Shown here: positions 58,701-64,000 of the stretch, one piece after another | Layout: each line of letters opens with the position of its first letter | How positions within the stretch are numbered: position 1 is the stretch's first letter | Assembly (NCBI GenBank): GCA_013368315.1 | Contig: JAACJM010000012.1 | Coordinates: 248,001 to 312,000 of the forward strand | Direction: 5' to 3' | Source of the DNA: Tetrapyrgos nigripes | Lineage: Eukaryota; Basidiomycota; Agaricomycetes; Agaricales; Campanellaceae | Length of the DNA: 64,000 nucleotides | Notes under the pieces: generated by a model | The model's input: only the letters and a program-made list of their open reading frames with translations | The model's database searches: none | What the model was told of the DNA's origin: nothing | Position numbers and translations under genes: made by a program

Positions 58701-61275
58701 AGATTTGGCAGCCCAGCAGAACTCGCGACAGATATTCAAGATGCCATAATCCAAGACCGATGGACGCGTTTTACTCAGCATTTTGAAGTACTGGCTGTCA
58801 GAGAAGATTTGAGTCCTTTAAGCAAGCCCACTGATCCCAAAGTAAGTCTCCTGCGTCATCTTGTCATACCATATCGTTCAATATTCTTCCCAGCACGCAG
58901 AATATGAGAGTCTTCTTGAGGTCTGCAAAGCCAGAAGGCACGGTTTCGAAGGCCTGAAAGACGAGCACCAGCCACTCATCGAAGTGTCAAAGATTTCCGC
59001 ATTCACAGACCGTCTCAGCCCTGCATTCGCTCGGCGGGAAGAGTCTAGCGAACGGGACAAATCACCAAAATACAGGCGTCGGCGTAAGTCATTCATCTGG
59101 TTCTCGTTAATTTTCTTTGTTGAGTTGAATTGCAGTCTTCATACCCGAGCTCTGCGCAAAGTGCACAACCCCTGCAAGGTATTCACATTCCTGATGTCAT
59201 ACACCCTGTTCATCAACTTACAGTGAATACCTGTAGCGTCTTCCGCACGGCCATGGTTTTGCCCTGCATCATTTGGCGAGTTGACGAATTTCTGCGTGTG
59301 AAGGAATTGAACGCCAAATATTTTGGTCGTGCCATAAATGAGAACCTTCTGCACATGGCACTTTCCGCACCTTCTGCTGGTACCGAGTATGACTATGAGC
59401 GCCTGGAGCTACTAGGTTAGGGTCGAGGTCAAGATTCCATCTCTCCGTACTAACAGCTGTTTCACAGGTGACACGTTCTTGAAATACCTAGCCACACTGT
59501 ACGTGTATGTCATGAACCCTAACGACGATGAATCCGTCCTGCATTTGGCAAGACAAGATATCATCAGCAACAAAGCATTGCTAGACGCTGTCATTACCAT
59601 TCAGCTGCCCTCTTTTGTCCAATCCAAGCCTCTCAGCATTCGGAATTATGTACCCAGCATCTTTTGGAAGAAGCCACTGGATGAAACGGGTGTCGACGAT
59701 GTCTTTGAAGACAAGGACACTGATACCCCAGAAGCCGAAAGGCCCAATACAGAGCGGACTGATCCGAGTCCTACGCTTTACACGGTGCACACGAAGAAAA
59801 AGGCGAAGAGATCGCAGGGACTTGTCAAGAAGAGACTGCTAGCCCGAATGAAAACGAACTGCCTGGGTGATAAAGTCAGTGACGGTTTCCTGGCGGCCAC
59901 AATGTTTTCAGCTGATCGTCCAATCTATAGGCTGTCGCAGATGTAGCTGAGGCTATTATCGGAGCTGCATACCTCTCTGCAGGCCAGGATGTTGCGCTTA
60001 GAGTTATGAAAGCCCTCAGATTACCGCTTTCCGGGATCGAGGAGTGGTCAGACCTCGGCCGTAAGCACACTGCGCCGCCTCTGTACGGCTCTGTGAAATT
60101 TAACCCAACAAATGTGGAGGCCATCGAATCCATTATCGGATGTCACTTCCAACGCCCGGAGTTCTTGGCTCTAGCCTTGGTCTGTATCTGGTTATCAAAA
60201 TCTGCCTGGTCGAATGCTGATGCACTGGCAACTCAGACCCACGTCTCGCAATCAAAGTCCCAGGCAAGTTCTTATGAGCGATTCGAGTTCATCGGAGATG
60301 CTGTTCTAGAGTTCAGTGCGTACACCTTTTTTCTCCGTTTCAGATATCAAACTTACTCGCCATCCTTAGTGGTCATTAATCACATATTCAATCGCAATCA
60401 GACCTTGACTCCAGGTGGTTTGACCATGCTGAAGGTGAGTATTTTTTCCCCGACGTGTTCCTTTAGGTTATATGATTGATGGCTTCATTTGACAAAAGGG
60501 TGCGATGGTTTCCAATGCTGCGTTGGCTGCGGTGTGCGTGTGCTCTGGTCTCTATCACTTCCTCGTAGTTGGACCCACCCTAACCGAGGAAATCCGTGGA
60601 TATGCAAAACTGCTGCAGCAGAAAAAACAAGAAGAGTATGATATCGCTGCCAATGAAGACCGGTCGCCTGGACAATACTGGCTTGACCTGGAGCCACCAA
60701 AGGTGGGTCGGTCGGTGATGGGACGCTGGTTCGTTTCAGATTGATTTGTTCATAGGCTCTGCCGGATATTGTGGAATCCATCATTGGCGCTTTGTTCCTA
60801 TCGGACAACTTCTCGCCGGATGGAGCAGAAAATTTTTTCACAAATGTGTTGCGGCCATTCTACGAGAAACATATCCGTTTACAGACTCTTTCGCATCATC
60901 CAAGTAAAGTTTTATTCGAACTACTTCAGGCCAAAGGTTGCCACCAGTCTCGGATTGTGAGAGAAAAAGATGAAACTCTCGGTATGTAGATCTATGATAA
61001 TACACAGTTGCGAAGCTGACGCTTTGGCAGTGCTGGTACACGACGTCGTGTTAGCAAGTGCACCGGACACGACCACAATGTCCGCAACAAGATATGCTTC
61101 TATGTTGGCCTTGGATGCGTTGGAAGGCGAGGCAGACTTTCTTCAGCGAACGTGCAATTGCTGGGAGAGCGGTAAGCAGTTCAGGGAATGGGCCATTGAA
61201 AGACAGAAGGCTGTATTTGAAGAGATGATAGCTTCGGAACAGCGAGTAAACGAGCCGGACGGAGCGGCTCGATGA
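55779..61275 (+). CDS. DCL: Dicer-like ribonuclease III with degenerate helicase
   Basis: Dicer makes small RNAs for RNA interference. A disordered N-terminus (SKKREPSSPNHQPPTKRLKV) precedes the helicase region. There the P-loop reads IVHVTVKSAKSLLKRYV instead of TGSGKT, DECH reads LSDPFRLE, the ATDVAEEGLD position reads ATMSTQDLEFPKT, and the QxxGRxR position reads MFQACVRYCTRA. DUF283/PAZ-type sequence follows (FPHQAVAVVHRLAWEASSRL; PLIEVSKISAFTDRLSP). RNase IIIa: YDYERLELLGDTFLKYLATL and KAVADVAEAIIGAAYLSAG. RNase IIIb: YERFEFIGDAVLEF and LPDIVESIIGALFLSDN. All eight acidic metal ligands appear present. A dsRBD-like end (KVLFELLQAKGCHQS, VLVHDVVLASAP) closes the protein. There are about a dozen introns, including a 24-nt exon at 56158-56181. 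Confidence 0.94.
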
Positions 61276-61328
61276 TCTATCTCTAGAAACCTAATACAAG
61301 TAGACAGCTATAATGTAGAATAGGACAT

Positions 61329-61669
61329 CTAAGCACCACCAGACTTGGAACTGTTCAAAGAATAATCAGAACGAATTGCTTGACGGAGGAGAGAAGAAAC
61401 TCACAGCTGGTACCATCCTGCAAGGAAAGGGGTAGCAAATCCAAGACTGAGAAAGGCGGTCAGCTTGAGGCCAAAGCCAAACTTGCTGCTGTGAGGCCAG
61501 GCAAAGGGAATGGGATGCTGTAGGATTATTGTGGGTAGGGGCACTGGAAACGAAGAATGATATTGCATACGTGGTATGAAGGGTGGCCCACAGGAGAAGG
61601 TCCAGATTGCATAGAACGGACAAAGCGACCAGTCCTGAGAGTAGAACGAGAGGCGAGGGCGAGAGACAT
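61329..61669 (-). CDS. COX8: Cytochrome c oxidase subunit VIIc-type (fungal COX8)
   Basis: There are three exons. The first is MSLALASRSTLRTGRFVRSM then GPSPVGHPSYH (mitochondrial presequence). The second, VPLPTIIQQHPIPFAWPHSS, leads to KFGFGLKLTAFLSLGFATPF and LAGWYQL, the single inner-membrane helix with the LGFATPF pattern of the VIIc family. The last exon is SKSGGA. Junctions were checked in frame. It is a small nuclear-encoded subunit of complex IV, divergent from the aldehyde dehydrogenase gene. Confidence 0.85.
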
Positions 61670-61881
61670 GGCAAAATGAAGATTCTAGGATATGTCTATG
61701 AGTCTAGGTTTGGTCTAGGTGAGGGTTGCAAGAATGGAGTTAAGAAATTTTTTTCGGGACTAGACGGGAGTCACGCATATCTTATCTTTTTGCTGACGTC
61801 ACATCCGTTATCAGTGCTTCTCAGAAGCCTGTGAGCTCAGCTGGTCTGAGCTAGTCGAGCTTTCTTTGATACCAACCTACC

Positions 61882-64000
61882 ATGGCCCATACGTCTGTAA
61901 AGATTCCTGCGCTCAACAAGTCCATCTCTATTCCAACAGGTCTTTTCATCAATAACGAGTTTGTGCCATCCGTCGATTCCAATGACAAACTCGAGTAAGA
62001 CAGGTCACTCGGTGTTTATCTCCGATTTATCTCAGGTAAATCATGTAGATGCTTCAACCCTTCAACCGAGGAAGTGATTGCCAGCGTTGTATCTGGTTTG
62101 TCATTTCTCTCTTTCTCTTCCTATTCAATCTCATCAGTCTGCAGCCTCTCCTGCCGACATCGATCGGGCAGTCGCTGCGGCTCGCCAGGCTTTCAAGACA
62201 ACCTGGGGAAACAATTGCAATGGCTTTCAGAGGTCCCGACTCATTAACAAACTTGCTGACTTGATCGAAAGAGATGCCCAGGAGCTTGCCGAACTGGAAG
62301 CTTTGAACAATGGCAAGCCAGTCAAAGTCGCCAGAGATTTCGATATCGGAGACAGCGTCCAATGCCTTCGTTATTACGCTGGCTGGGCTGATAAGATCAC
62401 TGGACAGGTACAGCTTCGCTCGTTTCCTTTTCGACGCAATGACATTTAGTGCTGCAGACCATTGAAGTTGATGGGACCGTGAAAATGGCATTCACTAGAC
62501 ATGAACCTATTGGTGTCTGTGGGCAGGTGATTCCTTGGAAGTCCGTAACCCTGCATGATTCCATACTGTAGGCATAGCTGACGCCTCTCTTGGAACCGCA
62601 GTTATCGTTCGTAGCCCTGCATAATCCGACCTTCCAGCGCTGTTTACTGACCTTCGTGACCGCGCAGCTATCAATATGTGGTATGGTCTCTGTCTCTTGT
62701 TCATGCTTCGTTTTAGTTAAAAAACTATTAGGGCCTGGAAGGTTGCACCTGCTCTGGCAGTCGGATGCACCATCGTCATGAAGCCATCGGAAATAACACC
62801 TCTTACGGCCCTTGTATGTGAAGCTCGTTCACGCCGTGAGATGCTATGTTGACGTGCGAACGGCAATAGAAACTGTCTGAGCTGGTTGTTGAGGCTGGGT
62901 GGGGTTATCATTTCTACAGGTGCAAGTAGAAAGGACAGTTAACACTTTTGACAGTTTCCCCCCTGGGGTCATCAATACGGTCCCTTCTCTTGGTCCTGTG
63001 GGCGGCGCTGCCCTTGCTGCCCACCCGGACGTAGACAAAATAGCTTTTACCGGCTCTACTATAACTGGTCGCAAAATCATGGAGGCAGCAGCCAAGTCCA
63101 ATTTGAAGAAGGTGAATTCAATGAACGAGTCGAATCGTTTTTCATGATCATCGCTGAACCCGCCGTATCTTGACAGGTTTCTTTGGAACTCGGCGGCAAG
63201 TCTCCTCAATTAGTCTTTGAATCTGCAGATTTGGATCAAGGTGAGTCACCTTCGCTTCGCGCGGCTGCTTGTCTGTGCAGCTCCAGTCGCAAACGCAGCA
63301 TCTTGAATGTATGTATGCTACCAAAGGGTGTTGTTTTTGCTACGCACTGGAGCATATAAATGTAATTTTTACACGCTCATACATGTGGCTAACCTAGGTT
63401 TTAGCTGCAAACTGGGCGGCACTTGGGATTTGTTACAACAGCGGGCAAGATTGCACAGCTGGCTCTCGCATTTACGTCCAAGATACGGTATATGACAAGT
63501 TTATGCAGATTCTGGTGTCTAGAGTCAAAGCGACTACTATGGGCGACGGTTTTGACGATAGCGTCGCTGGGGGACCAGTGGTAGCTTGAACCTCTGTGTT
63601 ACTGCATGAATGAAGGCTCAGCTTTTGTCCAGGTATCGAAAACACAGTACGACCGTGTGTGGAGCTACATCGAATCTGGAAAGGCCGAGGGTGCCAAAAT
63701 CGTATTAGGCGGCGAGAAGAGATCGGGGAAAGGATTCTTTGTGGACCCAACCAGTGAGTCAAGTGGAATCTTTGCATTGCACTTATACCATCCTGAAACT
63801 CAATTGCCCAGTTTTTGCTGAGATCCGACCGGATATGAAAATCGTGGGTGTATATGGCCTTACCAACTCGATTTTACTAACATTTCAGAAACTCTAGGTC
63901 AAAGAAGAGGTCATCATCCATAACGCCTGTTGCTGTGCATCATTTAACCCATGTCTACGTACAGATCTTTGGTCCTGTTCTGTCCGTCGGAAAATTCAGC
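61882..64000 (+). CDS. Aldehyde dehydrogenase (NAD(P)+), 3' end beyond the window
   Basis: The enzyme oxidises aldehydes to acids. [20 protein letters not shown] starts a protein without an obvious presequence, so probably cytosolic. Motifs: [61 protein letters not shown] spread over two microexons, [15 protein letters not shown] (nucleotide-binding Lys), [27 protein letters not shown] (general-base Glu), [20 protein letters not shown] (catalytic Cys) and [29 protein letters not shown]. More than ten introns interrupt it. The reading ends at KF at the window edge, within the catalytic domain's last third. Confidence 0.96.
62602..62606 (+). other. 5-nt microexon of aldehyde dehydrogenase
   Basis: TTATC is preceded by CCGCAG and followed by GTTCGT. 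It is required to build VIPWN-YP-INMW: AA|T TAT C|CT ATC AAT ATG TG. Skipping it breaks the frame. The flanking introns (62541-62601 and 62607-62667) are both 61 nt. Confidence 0.85.
62668..62680 (+). other. 13-nt microexon of aldehyde dehydrogenase
   Basis: CTATCAATATGTG lies between CGCGCAG and GTATGG and encodes the -INMW- part of the ALDH motif, joining G GCC TGG AAG at 62732. Confidence 0.85.

Noticed and set aside
62541..62667. A single 127-nt intron replacing the two 61-nt introns
   Set aside because: It would shift frame and destroy the invariant ALDH motif WNYPINMWAW; the 5-nt exon is required.

Overview
The window is fungal nuclear DNA and almost certainly comes from a basidiomycete, probably an agaricomycete mushroom-former. 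It is gene-dense. Nearly every gene is cut by several introns of about 50-60 nt with GT..AG borders, many exons are very short, and several families are typical of basidiomycetes (a SLIP-GC-like nuclear GTPase, a Dicer, Ure2-type GSTs, orphan disordered proteins). There is no rRNA, tRNA or CRISPR array that I could support.

Layout. 1-3181 is gene-poor and holds miniature transposons and hairpins. 3182-13818 holds DBP8 (rRNA helicase), a DUF302 protein, an HMG-box factor with a reading-frame break, SUA5 (tRNA t6A), FMC1 (ATP synthase assembly), an RRM protein, and an eIF4A-derived pseudohelicase. 14015-20525 holds ELP2 (Elongator), an AcpS-type phosphopantetheinyl transferase, IBA57 (Fe-S), PET191 (COX assembly) and a GST. 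20526-22107 is a small rearranged patch with an unrecognised ORF, a GST tail remnant and a 614-bp Tc1-type element. 22177-26307 holds an MCUR1/CCDC90-type mitochondrial protein, PYM, GPN3 and a His-rich protein. 26308-30258 is a decayed interval ending in an alcohol dehydrogenase pseudogene. 30830-40386 holds the SLIP-GC-like GTPase and two orphan genes. 40714-53728 is housekeeping: mitochondrial thiolase (frame break), ATG10, RPS1, APT1, an ER GH47 mannosidase-like protein, a ZNRD2/p27-type zinc-ribbon protein, RAM1, FAF1 and a DUF7719 membrane protein. 54206-64000 holds a conserved orphan, Dicer, COX8 and the start of an aldehyde dehydrogenase.

Themes. Most neighbouring genes are head-to-head with 40-200 bp between start codons. 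Many products act in mitochondria (SUA5, FMC1, PPT2, IBA57, PET191, the MCUR1-like protein, thiolase, COX8) or in RNA biology (DBP8, SUA5, ELP2, PYM, FAF1, Dicer).

The most unusual signals are: (1) an eIF4A-like protein that keeps the fold landmarks of both RecA lobes but has lost its ATPase and RNA motifs; (2) a Dicer with intact RNase III centres but an eroded helicase; (3) a 5-nt exon in the aldehyde dehydrogenase flanked by two 61-nt introns that resemble each other; (4) an alcohol dehydrogenase broken by three short insertions that are exact or partial tandem duplications. All gene calls were read by eye from translations, and exon borders were checked for frame where stated.
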